Source: an uncultured Butyrivibrio sp.
GTDB lineage: Bacteria > Bacillota > Clostridia > Lachnospirales > Lachnospiraceae
NCBI GenBank assembly: GCA_946536145.1
Contig: CAMNEA010000002.1
Location: forward strand, 1-64,000
Direction: 5' to 3'
Length of the DNA: 64,000 bases
Notes under the pieces: model-generated
Databases searched by the model: none
Seen by the model: only the letters and a program-made list of their open reading frames with translations
Told to the model about the DNA's origin: nothing
Part shown: positions 22,902-32,459 of the stretch, piece by piece
Numbering within the stretch: position 1 is the first letter of the stretch
Layout: the number at the start of each line of letters is the position of its first letter
Made by a program: the position numbers and the translations under genes

Positions 22902-24018
22902 TCGTTTCTCCTTTGGCCAGATTCAGAAACTCCTCTGCCCTGTTACTCATTCCTATAAGTCCGTAGTCATTCGTGTAAATGATTGACTGAACATCTAAAC
23001 CTTCGCCGCCTCTTTTATTTAAAAAGAAGTCCGTCTTTTCCATAATTATCCCAAAGCACTGTCTCTCTATGCCCTCGCGAAGGTATATCTCAAGAGCTTC
23101 TTCTGTTGATACGCAATCAAGTATCTGCCTGAGGGCATCTGCCGATGCGCCGCTCCTTATCGCTGCGGCTGCCATCAGTTCCATCCTGCAGTCGGCCTCT
23201 TTGGAGTGTGTATTCATAATTCCCCCGGAGACCTTTATGAGCTTACCAAGGTGCCCGCAAAGGAGCATCTTTTTAAATCCAAGCTCTGCTGCCATATCGA
23301 TGGTATTGCCGATAAAGTTCGAGCACTTAACGGCCCTGTCAAGATCATAGCCGAAAGTATCTCTCATGAATTCAAGACCGTAGTTACCGGGAGATACAAC
23401 CGCAACGTCTGCCCCCATTGCCTTTACCTGCGACAGCTCAAGGAAAATGGTATCAAGGAGCGCTTTGCTGCTCATTGGCTCAACGATTCCGCTGGTTCCT
23501 ATGATCGATATCCCGCCTTCTATCCCGAGCCTTGGGTTAAAGGTCTTCCCCCCAAGGTGCTCTCCTTCCGGCACGGATATGATCACCTTAAGGCTCTCCT
23601 GACAGTCAAAAAGATCCATGACCTGCCTGACTTCCCTTTCTATCATCCTCCTGGGAACAGAGTTTATCGCAGCACTCCCAACGCTCTGGTCAAGACCCGG
23701 ACGCGTCACTCTTCCGACTCCCCTTCCGCCGTCAATTACAACCTTTCTGCCGGCCCTTTCGTCAAAAGAAACTCTTGCGAATATGAGAGCCCTGTTCGTA
23801 ATATCGGGGTCATCTCCAGCATCCTTCCTAACAGCACAGGAGACATAGCCGTCCCCGGTTTCAATCTCCTCTATAAGAGGTGCGTACTTTACCTTCGCAG
23901 GGGTATCGATCTTAATCTGAGTTTTTCTTTTGCCTGAGAGGAGCATATAGGCCGCAGCCTTCGCCGCTGCCGCCGCACAGCTCCCTGTCGTAAATCCCTT
24001 CTTCATATCACATGTCAT
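22894..24018 (-). CDS. cbiD: Cobalt-precorrin-5B C1-methyltransferase
   Basis: A 374-residue CbiD, the C1-methylating enzyme unique to the anaerobic pathway. The N-terminus KKGFTTGSCAAAAAKAAAYML is the family hallmark. IDGGRGVGRVTRPGL and the later SPGNYGLEFMRD and LLCGHLGKLIKVSGGIMNTH segments agree. The full length is normal. It overlaps cbiC by 11 bases and cbiF by 8. Confidence 0.95.
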   Translation of the reverse strand: MTCDMKKGFTTGSCAAAAAKAAAYMLLSGKRKTQIKIDTPAKVKYAPLIEEIETGDGYVSCAVRKDAGDDPDITNRALIFARVSFDERAGRKVVIDGGRGVGRVTRPGLDQSVGSAAINSVPRRMIEREVRQVMDLFDCQESLKVIISVPEGEHLGGKTFNPRLGIEGGISIIGTSGIVEPMSSKALLDTIFLELSQVKAMGADVAVVSPGNYGLEFMRDTFGYDLDRAVKCSNFIGNTIDMAAELGFKKMLLCGHLGKLIKVSGGIMNTHSKEADCRMELMAAAAIRSGASADALRQILDCVSTEEALEIYLREGIERQCFGIIMEKTDFFLNKRGGEGLDVQSIIYTNDYGLIGMSNRAEEFLNLAKGETNG

Positions 24019-24634
24019 AGAGCACAGCGTTGACGATCGCGGCAGCTATGTTGCTTCCTCCCTTTCTGCCCCTGTTTATGATGTGGGGAACGTCTGAAGA
24101 TATGAACAGCTCCTTGGCTGCAACCACGTTGACGAATCCCACCGGGACTCCTATGACGAACTTTGGTGTATATATCCCTTCCTCCATCATTTCATGGAGC
24201 CTTATGAGCGCAGTCGGGGCATTGCCTATCGCAAAAATGATATCTTTTCCCATCCGGGCAGCCTTCTCCATGGAGACAGCCGCCCTTGTTTCGCCTCTCT
24301 CAAGAGCCTTCTTTGAGACATCCTCATCTGCCATAAAACACAGCGCCTCCCCGCCAAAAGCAGCGAGCTTTTTCTTATTTATCCCGGAGAGCGCCATATT
24401 GGTATCGGTCACTATACAGGCGCCGCCCCGTATAAGGCTCTTAAGCTCATCCGTCGCACCCTCTGAAAAGATGAGAGTACGGGCGTAGTCAAAGTCTGCG
24501 GAGGTGTGGATGCATCTCTTTGTCACAAAAGAAGTCCTTTCATTAAGGACGATTCCCGCCTTCTTAAGCTCTTCTTCTATTATCTCAAAGCTTCTCTTTT
24601 CTATTTCCTGAGGCTTTAGTTTCTCATAGCTCAT
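24008..24634 (-). CDS. cbiC: Precorrin-8X methylmutase
   Basis: A 208-residue CbiC/CobH enzyme that shifts the C11 methyl group to C12, giving cobyrinate (hydrogenobyrinate in the aerobic route). KRCIHTSADFDYARTL carries the catalytic His of the family. AIGNAPTALIRLHEMM, VIGVPVGFVNVVAAKE and NRGRKGGSNIAAAIVNAVLY match the substrate-binding end. It overlaps cobD and cbiD by 11 bases each. Confidence 0.95.
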   Translation of the reverse strand: MSYEKLKPQEIEKRSFEIIEEELKKAGIVLNERTSFVTKRCIHTSADFDYARTLIFSEGATDELKSLIRGGACIVTDTNMALSGINKKKLAAFGGEALCFMADEDVSKKALERGETRAAVSMEKAARMGKDIIFAIGNAPTALIRLHEMMEEGIYTPKFVIGVPVGFVNVVAAKELFISSDVPHIINRGRKGGSNIAAAIVNAVLYDM

Positions 24635-25736
24635 TAGTTATTCCTCTCATCGCTTCTATCAGCTCTTTATTATCTTCATGGTGCCTCACAGAGGTTCTGT
24701 AAAACCCAGTTCCAAGTCCCCGGAAGTCATTGCAGTCCCGTATCAGGATGCCCCTTTGAAGAAGCCTGTCGCCAAGATCAGCATATCCCTTAAAGAGGAG
24801 AAAACAGGTATTGCTGTCATAGACTGTAAATCCAATTTCTTTTAAGCTGTCAGACAAAAAAGCTCTCTCTCTTTGCACTGCTTTGATTGTCCGTCTTACA
24901 AAATCTGTCTCGTAAATTACTTTAAGTCCTGCCTCCAGAGCGGCTTCGCTTACAACAGACAGATTCCACTCGCTTAGCTGCTCTGCCATTCTTTTTATGA
25001 TCATTGGAGATGCTATGGCTATCCCCATCCTTATCCCGGGAGATGCGAGTATCTTGGTAAGTGAGCGGATGATGATGAGATTGTCATATTTCTGTGTAAG
25101 CCTGCTGAAGCCTTCGGATACGAAGGGGGCTTTTGCGTCATCTTCCCCGCGGCCGGATGCCGTAAGAGCGCCGTCCGACAGAAATAAAAAGCTCTCATCG
25201 AGGCAGACATAAGCTCCCTTTTTATGTGCCGTTTTGATAAGCTCCTCAATTACATCGTCACCGGCTGCTTTCCCCGACGGGTTTGCCGGGCTGCAGACAA
25301 AGATCATATCCGTGTCTGAAGATGCGCCTTCAATGTCTTTTTGCTCTATCGCAAAAGAATTTTTTTCATCCGTAAAAAGTCTTGTAATCTCACAGCCTGC
25401 TGCCCTGCAGGCATATTCATATCCTGAAAATGAAGGCTCAAACAAAATAGCTTTCCCCGGGTGCACGGCTCTGACTGCAGCCATAATAAGGTCAGAAGCA
25501 CCGCTCCCGGCGTATACAAAGCTCTCATCAAGCCCAAGTCTTCCCGCGATATCTCTCCTTATCTTTCGCTGCAAAGGATCCGGATAGAAAGATGCCCCTG
25601 CTACTGCATCCTTCGCCGCCTCAAAGACCTCCACGGGCATCCCCAGGGGATTTAAGTTTACCGAAAAATCTAATTTTACTTTTTTTCCGTATATATCGCC
25701 GCCGTGCGCCATAGTAGTTTCATCCATATCCTTCAT
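24624..25736 (-). CDS. cobD: L-threonine-O-3-phosphate decarboxylase
   Basis: A 370-residue PLP enzyme of the aminotransferase I/II fold. It makes aminopropanol phosphate for the nucleotide loop. MAHGGDIYGKKVKLDFSVNLNPLG at the start is the usual CobD opening (HGG...DFSxNxNPxG). The PLP lysine lies in IIRSLTKILASPGIRMG. HisC is a relative, but the N-terminal HGG motif and location favour CobD. It overlaps cbiB by four bases and cbiC by 11, fitting its use by CbiB next to it. Confidence 0.9.
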   Translation of the reverse strand: MKDMDETTMAHGGDIYGKKVKLDFSVNLNPLGMPVEVFEAAKDAVAGASFYPDPLQRKIRRDIAGRLGLDESFVYAGSGASDLIMAAVRAVHPGKAILFEPSFSGYEYACRAAGCEITRLFTDEKNSFAIEQKDIEGASSDTDMIFVCSPANPSGKAAGDDVIEELIKTAHKKGAYVCLDESFLFLSDGALTASGRGEDDAKAPFVSEGFSRLTQKYDNLIIIRSLTKILASPGIRMGIAIASPMIIKRMAEQLSEWNLSVVSEAALEAGLKVIYETDFVRRTIKAVQRERAFLSDSLKEIGFTVYDSNTCFLLFKGYADLGDRLLQRGILIRDCNDFRGLGTGFYRTSVRHHEDNKELIEAMRGITNEL

Positions 25737-26734
25737 TTAGTCATCATCAGTATGACGGCAAACACAAATATAACTGTGAGAGCCTGCGTCATAAGCATCA
25801 GGCTGTTTGCCCTCTTTATGTCTTCCGTCCCGGCTTTTCTTAGTTCATCCCCGATGGTTGGTTTTGTCACGGATACGCCGTTGTACAGGTGCGTTCCGCC
25901 AAGCTTAAGTCCAAGAGCCCCTGCGCAGACACTTTCTGTCTGGGCGGAGTTAGGGGATCTGTGGTTGTATCTGTCTCTTTTCCAAATCTTAAAGGCGCCT
26001 GTCCCGCTGTAATCAGGTGAAAATGCTCCAAGTAAAAAAGCAGCCAGTATCATAAAAAGAGCACTTATCCTCGCGGGGATAAAATTAAAGACGTCATCCG
26101 CCTTCGCAGCAAAAAATCCGAAGTTCTCATATCTGTCATTCCTGTAGCCGAGCATGGAATCCATCGTGTTTACCGCTTTGTAAAAAAGACCAAGGACAGG
26201 CCCTCCTGCCGCCGCATATAAAAGCGGCGCAACCACGCCGTCCGACGTATTCTCCGCCACGGTCTCAACTGCAGCTTTGGCTACCTCCTCTTCGTCCAGA
26301 TAGTCAGTGTCCCTTCCTACTATCATTGAAAGAGACCGCCTGGCCGCAGAAAGGTCGCCTCCTTTTAGATCCATGTATACCGCCATGCTCTCATCTTTAA
26401 GACTCCTTGCCGCCAGTACGTAGCAGGTGAGCACAGCTTCGGCAATTACTCCCAGATATCTGCTAATCCTATAGGAGGTATACATTATCAGAAAAGCAGC
26501 TGTAAGTACGATTATTTCGACGATGAACCACAAAAGAATTCCGTTCCTTTTTTCCCTCTTTGCATCCCTCTTAAAGTCCTTGTCAGTACTTCCGAGTAGC
26601 CCTTTCTCCAGATGAGAAATAAGTTTCCCGATCGCCACTACCGGGTGCGGGATGCCATGCGGGTCTCCTATTATCCGGTCAAGGATGATCCCGAGTCCCA
26701 GACCTGCCATATGGCAAAACAGCAGCTTATCCAT
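25733..26734 (-). CDS. cbiB: Adenosylcobinamide-phosphate synthase
   Basis: A 333-residue integral membrane protein that joins aminopropanol phosphate to adenosylcobyric acid. LGIILDRIIGDPHGIPHPVVAIGK near the N-terminus and ETVAENTSDGVVAPLLYAA are diagnostic for CbiB/CobD(aerobic naming). NTMDSMLGYRNDRYENFG follows as expected. About five hydrophobic segments are seen. It overlaps cobD by four bases and lies 20 bases after cobS. Confidence 0.95.
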   Translation of the reverse strand: MDKLLFCHMAGLGLGIILDRIIGDPHGIPHPVVAIGKLISHLEKGLLGSTDKDFKRDAKREKRNGILLWFIVEIIVLTAAFLIMYTSYRISRYLGVIAEAVLTCYVLAARSLKDESMAVYMDLKGGDLSAARRSLSMIVGRDTDYLDEEEVAKAAVETVAENTSDGVVAPLLYAAAGGPVLGLFYKAVNTMDSMLGYRNDRYENFGFFAAKADDVFNFIPARISALFMILAAFLLGAFSPDYSGTGAFKIWKRDRYNHRSPNSAQTESVCAGALGLKLGGTHLYNGVSVTKPTIGDELRKAGTEDIKRANSLMLMTQALTVIFVFAVILMMTK

Positions 26735-26754
26735 TTATATCTCCTTAGCTTGGG

Positions 26755-27531
26755 TCATGTAAGATAAAGAACTACAGCCAGTGCCACGGCTGCAAAAGTC
26801 TCGGATACAGTAAGGAAATACCCTGCCGTATCTCCGGTTACCCCGCCAAACTCCTTGTAGGCTCTATGCCGGTAGACAACGGTGCACAGAGCAAACGCAA
26901 AGGTTACCGCCGCGCCGCAGAGCGCATTTGAAAGGAACATTATTAAAAGCGCCGCTGTCAGAAACATACAAAGGCATATCTTTGACAGGGTCTGTCTGTT
27001 TTTAGACTCATTAAAGAGCATCCCCTCTTTCTTTGCCTTTTTTAACATTATCGAAGTAAGACCACTGAGGCTCCTTGATATCACAAAGGTCATGCCGAGT
27101 ATCAGCACCTGCGAAGTGCCGCTCTTTTCACTAAGCAGTATGGCCGTCACCGCCGCCGCGTATATCAGAAGATATTTCACAAGGGATATCACGGCGAAAG
27201 CCCCTATGTGAGGGTCCTTTAAAATCTCAAGTTTCTTTTCCCTGGAGGCAAAGGAGCATAGCGCATCCTCGGTGTCCATGAAGCCGTCCAGGTGAAAGCC
27301 TCCCGTCACGGCAACAGGGATCAGTATCGTAAGGATGATCCTTAAAGCCACCGGCAAAGCGGCAAGGGCAGGCGCCCTGTTAAGGACATATATAAGCGCT
27401 GCGATAACTGCCCCGACAAGCGGAAAGAACATAAGACTGTGCGCCATGTCATCTTCCCGCCATGTAAACCTCGGCATCGGTATTTTGCTGTACAGTGAAA
27501 AAGAAACCGCAAGATATCTAAATATCTTCAC
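26755..27531 (-). CDS. cobS: Adenosylcobinamide-GDP ribazoletransferase (cobalamin synthase)
   Basis: A 258-residue polytopic membrane enzyme that attaches alpha-ribazole (or its phosphate) to adenosylcobinamide-GDP, the last assembly step. The N-terminus SLYSKIPMPRFTWREDDM and GGFHLDGFMDTEDALCSFASREKKLEIL carry the conserved Asp-rich motif. DPHIGAFAVISLV follows. The start lies 14 bases inside cobU, so the two are translationally coupled. Confidence 0.95.
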   Translation of the reverse strand: MKIFRYLAVSFSLYSKIPMPRFTWREDDMAHSLMFFPLVGAVIAALIYVLNRAPALAALPVALRIILTILIPVAVTGGFHLDGFMDTEDALCSFASREKKLEILKDPHIGAFAVISLVKYLLIYAAAVTAILLSEKSGTSQVLILGMTFVISRSLSGLTSIMLKKAKKEGMLFNESKNRQTLSKICLCMFLTAALLIMFLSNALCGAAVTFAFALCTVVYRHRAYKEFGGVTGDTAGYFLTVSETFAAVALAVVLYLT

Positions 27532-28126
27532 CGCCCTGTCCTTTCCTTACGTCTATGATCTTATCCGAAAACAAGCTTATCCTCTCATTTACCATGTGAA
27601 CAAGCTGCAAATACACTTTTGTTTCATCATCATAATCGTCCGTACATTCATATTCGTTCGTCACGATTATCAGATTTTGAACACTATCAGCTATTGTCTT
27701 TATATCTGCTGCCACCCTGTCAGCAAAATTCTCTTTCCCTGCTCGAAGTTCCTTATCTTCAGGGGCGCCTTCGCTTTTACAGGTGCCGGTCTCTGTCCCG
27801 GGCAGAAAGGACTCCATTTTCTCTCCCTTGGGGTTATCATGGATCTCATTGCCAACGAGGTTGGACACACACTCAAGAAGGACCGTAGATTCCGCAGGGT
27901 CACCTATCAGCGAAAGAGCACTTCTTATGTCGTACATGACCTCTATTGTGTCAAAGCCCTTGCCCTTCCTTAGCTGTCTGTGCCTTAAAACGCGCTCTTT
28001 TCCCGCATCGTCGCATACCTTCATGGTGGCAAGATATATCCTGTGGGCATCGCCCGTTTTAGTGGCAAGCTCCTCGGCAAGAGCCGACTTGCCGCTTGCG
28101 CTTGTTCCGACGACCAAAGTTATCAT
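27518..28126 (-). CDS. cobU: Adenosylcobinamide kinase/guanylyltransferase
   Basis: A 202-residue bifunctional CobU. The P-loop GTSASGKSALAEELA is at residues 8-22. RIYLATMKVCDDAGKERVLRHR corresponds to the family YIATxxxxDxEMxxRIxxHRxxR segment that holds the nucleotide-accepting His. The normal family is about 180 residues. This one has an insertion around residues 100-140 (ESFLPGTETGTCKSEGAPEDKELR region), a hydrophilic loop not usual in CobU. It overlaps cobT by four bases and cobS by 14. Confidence 0.9.
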   Translation of the reverse strand: MITLVVGTSASGKSALAEELATKTGDAHRIYLATMKVCDDAGKERVLRHRQLRKGKGFDTIEVMYDIRSALSLIGDPAESTVLLECVSNLVGNEIHDNPKGEKMESFLPGTETGTCKSEGAPEDKELRAGKENFADRVAADIKTIADSVQNLIIVTNEYECTDDYDDETKVYLQLVHMVNERISLFSDKIIDVRKGQGGEDI

Positions 28127-29211
28127 CCGTCAAACCTCTCGTACTGCTCTATCTGCGTTTCGTCAAAGAATGTTCCGCTTAGATACAATGACATGGCCAT
28201 ATCGAGCATCGTAAGCATAAGCAACGCTCCCGTCCCCTCTCCGAGAGCAAGGTCGGCATTTATGATGCCGTCAAGTCCAAGGTCATCAAGGATTACCTGC
28301 ATCCCCTTCTCCCGCCCAAGGTGTGAAGCTATCATATAATCCCTGCATCCGGGGACTATCCTGTCAGCCAAAAGAGCTGCCACTGCGCTTATAAGACCGT
28401 CAATGATAACCGGGATTCCCACCTTCGCACTTCCGATAAAGACACCCACAAGTCCGGCGATATCAAGTCCGCCAAGCCTCGTCAATGCTTCAAGCGCCTC
28501 TTCTTTTGATGTAATCCCATCATACTCATTTGGTCTTATGTGAAGCCTTAGCCCCTCTTCGATAACGCGGATTTTGTTTCGCATTCCTTCGTCTGACAGG
28601 CCTGCGCCTCTTCCCGTGTATTCTTTTGGATCAAGTCCTTTGACAGCGCAAAGAAGCGCTGTGCTGGTGGTGGTATTGCCTATTCCCATCTCGCCGGTTG
28701 CTATTATCCCGTATCCTTCGTCCCTGCACTTTCCGGCAGCTCCTATACCTGTCTGTATGGCAGCAAGGCACTCTTTCAAAGTCATGGCAGGCTCCTTTAA
28801 AAAATTACGTGTTCCTCGCCTTATCTTTGCATCCGTTACTCCCTGCGGGGTATTCTGAGAGTCAATTCCCACATCGTAAACAAAAAAGTCAACCGGATAG
28901 TTCCTTGCCATGCTGCCCACAGAGCTCTTTTTATCTCCCATGAGGGACGCTACGCTCAAAGTCACATCATGTCCTGTCTGCGATATGCCCTCCTGTGTCA
29001 CCCCGTTATCGGCGCACATTATTATCAGCGCCTTCTTATCTGTATCAGGGCAGACTCTTCCCGAAGCAGCTGCAATCCGGCTTACGATCTTCTCCAGAAC
29101 GCCAAGTCCGTCAATCGGTTTGGCAAGATGGTCCCACCTTTCTTTTGACTTTCTGTATATCTCCGGGGAAGGCTGTTTAATTCTTATTGAAAAAAGTTCT
29201 TCCTTTGTCAT
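28123..29211 (-). CDS. cobT: Nicotinate-nucleotide--dimethylbenzimidazole phosphoribosyltransferase
   Basis: A 362-residue CobT that activates the lower-ligand base as an alpha-riboside phosphate. The preferred start at 29211 gives MTKEELFSIRIKQPS and lies one base after the cbiP stop (TGA-T-ATG). A longer frame to 29370 runs within cbiP. Family motifs are AKPIDGLGVLEKIV, MCADNGVTQEGIS, TGEMGIGNTTTSTAL and GGLDIAGLVGVFIG. The catalytic Glu is expected in LALGEGTGALLML. The specific lower base cannot be read from the sequence. Confidence 0.94.
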   Translation of the reverse strand: MTKEELFSIRIKQPSPEIYRKSKERWDHLAKPIDGLGVLEKIVSRIAAASGRVCPDTDKKALIIMCADNGVTQEGISQTGHDVTLSVASLMGDKKSSVGSMARNYPVDFFVYDVGIDSQNTPQGVTDAKIRRGTRNFLKEPAMTLKECLAAIQTGIGAAGKCRDEGYGIIATGEMGIGNTTTSTALLCAVKGLDPKEYTGRGAGLSDEGMRNKIRVIEEGLRLHIRPNEYDGITSKEEALEALTRLGGLDIAGLVGVFIGSAKVGIPVIIDGLISAVAALLADRIVPGCRDYMIASHLGREKGMQVILDDLGLDGIINADLALGEGTGALLMLTMLDMAMSLYLSGTFFDETQIEQYERFDG

Positions 29212-29212
29212 A

Positions 29213-30682
29213 TCATCCCATAATGTGATAAATGTAGTCCATGTCGAGGCTCTTCCTAAGCGTCGCGGCAAGAAGGTCATACTGCCTGTCCTTAAATTCA
29301 GCATAGTCAAGGATATTCTCTGTATGAATCTTTTTTTCCTTAAGACTTGCCAGCTTCGATACAATGGCACAGGCTATATCTCTTTTGTCAAAAAAGCCGT
29401 GAATATAGGTTCCGTACACGTTTTTCTTGCAAAAGCCGCTTCCCCCTGAGGTAAATTCCGTTATGTCCTCATACGGCACGGTCTTTCCCATGTGTATCTC
29501 GTAGCCTTCTATGGCTGCGCCCTTAATACTCTCAAGGATCCCTGTCGCTCCGGTTATCCTGCCGGTAAAGCTCTTTGTGACCTTATCTCTTTCCAGAGTG
29601 GTGTCGACGGGAAGGAGACCAAACCCCTTGGCGCATCCGCCCTCCTCGACGCCGCAGGGGTCATCGATCCTTCTTCCGAGCATCTGGAAGCCTCCGCATA
29701 TCCCAAAGATACAGGTTCCGCGCCGTGCCATTTCAATGATCGCAGCTGCAAGACCGTTTGTCTTTATGGCTTCCAGGTCTGATATAGTATTCTTGGTCCC
29801 CGGGATTATTATCATGTCAGGGTCACCAAGGCCAGCTGCCTCTCCTACATATCGCACCGACACTTCTTCTATCTGTTCAAAGGTGTCAAAGTCAGTAAAA
29901 TTCGAGATGTGGGGAAGCTTGATAACGGCAATGTCAAATACCCCCGCGCTCTTTTTATCAAACCTCTCTGAGAGTGAATCCTCATCGTCAAGCTTTACGT
30001 CCATGTAGGGCACAACACCTGCAACTTTGCATTTTCCCCGCTCCTGTAGAATTCTGATGCCATCCTTAAAAAGTTCCGCATCGCCCCTGAACTTATTGAC
30101 GATCAGCCCCTTCACCCTGTCCCTCTCACTTTTTTCCAAAAGATCCAGCGTCCCGAGGAGCTGGGCAAAGACGCCTCCCCTGTCTATGTCACCCACAAGA
30201 AGGACGGGAGCATCAATCATAGCGGCAAGCCCCATGTTCACGATATCTCCGTTCTTAAGGTTCATCTCTACGGGAGAGCCCGCGCCCTCCACAACTATCA
30301 CGTCTGCCATCTCTGAAAGCTTTTCATAGGCAGATAAAATATCTTTAACATAGTCCTTCTTGCGCCTGTAGTACTCCATGGCCTTCATGTTGCCGACCGC
30401 CCTGCCGTTTACGATAACCTGTGACCCCACGTCGCTTGTCGGCTTTAGGAGGATTGGGTTCATTATGGCCATCGGCTCGATCCTTGCACACTCGGCCTGC
30501 ATGACCTGAGCCCTTCCCATCTCGAGCCCGTCCTTTGTAATATAGGAATTAAGTGCCATGTTCTGAGACTTAAACGGCGCGGCCTTTAGTCCGTCATCTG
30601 AAAAGATCCTGCAAAGCCCCGCTGCGATAACGCTCTTTCCGGCATTTGACATGGTCCCCTGTATCATTATCACTTTAGCCAT
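29213..30682 (-). CDS. cbiP: Adenosylcobyric acid synthase (glutamine-hydrolysing)
   Basis: A 489-residue enzyme that amidates four side chains to give cobyric acid. The N-terminal ATPase has IQGTMSNAGKSVIAAGLCRIF and PFKSQNMALNSYIT, the latter diagnostic for CobQ/CbiP. The glutaminase domain has IIPGTKNTISDLEAI and the catalytic Cys in CIFGICGGFQMLG. The length is normal. Its start lies 13 bases inside the ABC ATPase gene, coupling the transporter to the biosynthetic genes. Confidence 0.95.
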   Translation of the reverse strand: MAKVIMIQGTMSNAGKSVIAAGLCRIFSDDGLKAAPFKSQNMALNSYITKDGLEMGRAQVMQAECARIEPMAIMNPILLKPTSDVGSQVIVNGRAVGNMKAMEYYRRKKDYVKDILSAYEKLSEMADVIVVEGAGSPVEMNLKNGDIVNMGLAAMIDAPVLLVGDIDRGGVFAQLLGTLDLLEKSERDRVKGLIVNKFRGDAELFKDGIRILQERGKCKVAGVVPYMDVKLDDEDSLSERFDKKSAGVFDIAVIKLPHISNFTDFDTFEQIEEVSVRYVGEAAGLGDPDMIIIPGTKNTISDLEAIKTNGLAAAIIEMARRGTCIFGICGGFQMLGRRIDDPCGVEEGGCAKGFGLLPVDTTLERDKVTKSFTGRITGATGILESIKGAAIEGYEIHMGKTVPYEDITEFTSGGSGFCKKNVYGTYIHGFFDKRDIACAIVSKLASLKEKKIHTENILDYAEFKDRQYDLLAATLRKSLDMDYIYHIMG

Positions 30683-31440
30683 GGCATCTCTCCAAGGAGC
30701 TCTAAACTCATATCCTCAAGATTGTAGAGCTCTCTGATAAACTCTTCGGTAAACACTTCCCCAGGCGTTCCGATCTTCATCACACGCCCCTGTCCAAGGG
30801 CAACTACCCTGTCCGATATGTTGCGCGCTATACCGAGTTCGTGAAGGGACATTACAACAGCCACTTTCTCTTCTCTGGCAAAAGACCTCACCCTCTCAAG
30901 GATGTCGATCTTGTGCCGTATGTCAAGAAAAGATGTAGGCTCGTCAAGAACGAGGATCTTAGGCTCCTGGCAGATTGCCCTTGCAAGGAGCACTCTCTGC
31001 CTCTGGCCATCACTTATATCCGAGAAAAAGACATCCCCGATTTCTGACACATCTGTCCACTCCATGGCCTGCCTTACCTTCTCAAGGTCTTTATCCGAGG
31101 GTATGCCAAGGCGTCCCGTGTACGGATATCTTCCCATCTCCACCACCTCGCGGCAGGTCATGAGCTGCGGCTTTACCCTGTAGGTCATGACTATCGACAT
31201 CTTCCTTGCGATCTCAGAAGGCTTATGGGCATCTTTGTCCTTCCCGTCCAGAAAGATGACTCCGCCCCGCTTTTTAAGTTCGCCGGTTATAGTTTTTAAA
31301 AGCGTTGTCTTGCCGCAGCCGTTCGGGCCGATGAGCGTTACAATTTCTCCCGGTCTTGCAGCCAGGTCAATGTCTTTTATCAGATCAGACTTATAACCAA
31401 TATTCAGCTTTTTTGTCTCAATTCCGTATCTGTCAGGCAT
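30670..31440 (-). CDS. ABC transporter ATPase, corrinoid/iron-chelate type (BtuD-like)
   Basis: A 256-residue ATPase of the FecE/BtuD class. Walker A is LIGPNGCGKTTLLKTITGEL, the signature is FFSDISDGQRQRVLLARAI and Walker B is ILVLDEPTSFLDIRHK. It energises the permease encoded immediately upstream, with which it shares one base (TGATG overlap). The location between a cobalamin riboswitch and cbiP makes corrinoid or precursor import the first guess. Heme or another metal chelate is possible because the sequence class is shared. Confidence 0.9.
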   Translation of the reverse strand: MPDRYGIETKKLNIGYKSDLIKDIDLAARPGEIVTLIGPNGCGKTTLLKTITGELKKRGGVIFLDGKDKDAHKPSEIARKMSIVMTYRVKPQLMTCREVVEMGRYPYTGRLGIPSDKDLEKVRQAMEWTDVSEIGDVFFSDISDGQRQRVLLARAICQEPKILVLDEPTSFLDIRHKIDILERVRSFAREEKVAVVMSLHELGIARNISDRVVALGQGRVMKIGTPGEVFTEEFIRELYNLEDMSLELLGEMPWLK

Positions 31441-32459
31441 CAGCTGTCCCTACTGCTTCTATGTATCATCATGTAAATAACAACAGGCACCAAAAATACC
31501 GCCGTGACGGAGCTGATGCTCACCTCGGTCGGCGCAAACACACATCTTGCTACCAGGTCGCAAAAAAGTGTTGTGAGAGCGCCTCCGAGAAAGCTCGCCG
31601 GTATCATCACATGGGCGCTGTCTGATCGTAATAAATTCCTTACAAGATGGGGAACCGCGATCCCCACAAAGGAAATCGGCCCCGCAAAGGCTGTAACACA
31701 GGCCGTAAGAAGGCTTGAGATGAAGATAAGCATCACCCGAAGGAGCCTTATGTTCACGCCGACGCTCCTTGCATAGGCTTCCCCGAGCCTGTAGGCATTC
31801 ATTGGCTTTAACAGGATAGTCGTCATGGCAAGACAGACGGTTACGATAACTATTATCACGTGTATCATCTCCCAGTTTATGCCTGAGAGGCTCCCCATGG
31901 ACCAGTTGTGAAGATTGACTATGTTGGAGTCATCAGCAAAGGTCACGACAAGGTCAGTCACTGCAGCGCAGATATATCCCGCCATGATTCCGCACACCAC
32001 AAGGACGCTCATGCTCCTTATCTTAACCGAGACCGCAAGCACAAAGCACATCACCAGCATCGCGCCCGCAAATGCAGAAAGGACCATCAGCTCCGTCCCC
32101 ATGATCCGTCCCATGGACAAAGTAAATATCATGGCCATCGCCACAAAGAGCTTGGCCCCCGATGATATGCCAAGGACAAAGGGACCTACTATAGGATTTC
32201 CAAAGAAGGTCTGCAAAAGATATCCCGCCAGCGCCAACGCCCCGCCTAAAAAGATGGCAGACACAGCCCTGGGCAGCCTGATACTCATTATTATGTTTCT
32301 CTCCATGGTTCCGGATCCTTTCCCCATAATTATGGCGGGGATGTCGGAAGCGGGGATAGAGTTACTTCCAAGGGCAATATTTCCCCAGAGGAGCATTGCT
32401 ATGAGAGCCGCCATAATGCTGAAAAAAAGCGCACATCTTTTTCTGTTCATTATCATCAT
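31440..32459 (-). CDS. ABC transporter permease, FecCD/BtuC family
   Basis: A 339-residue permease with about nine to ten membrane helices. The family segments RLPRAVSAIFLGGALALAGY (near residue 60) and TAFAGPISFVGIAVPHLVRN (near 265) are seen, the latter containing the loop that contacts the ATPase. It forms the channel for import of a corrinoid, heme or siderophore. It overlaps the binding protein gene by four bases and the ATPase gene by one. Confidence 0.92.
   Translation of the reverse strand: MMIMNRKRCALFFSIMAALIAMLLWGNIALGSNSIPASDIPAIIMGKGSGTMERNIIMSIRLPRAVSAIFLGGALALAGYLLQTFFGNPIVGPFVLGISSGAKLFVAMAMIFTLSMGRIMGTELMVLSAFAGAMLVMCFVLAVSVKIRSMSVLVVCGIMAGYICAAVTDLVVTFADDSNIVNLHNWSMGSLSGINWEMIHVIIVIVTVCLAMTTILLKPMNAYRLGEAYARSVGVNIRLLRVMLIFISSLLTACVTAFAGPISFVGIAVPHLVRNLLRSDSAHVMIPASFLGGALTTLFCDLVARCVFAPTEVSISSVTAVFLVPVVIYMMIHRSSRDS

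Noticed and set aside
28123..29370. Longer start for cobT
   Set aside because: The extra 53 residues lie within cbiP. The start at 29211 follows the cbiP stop by one base and gives the normal CobT N-terminus.
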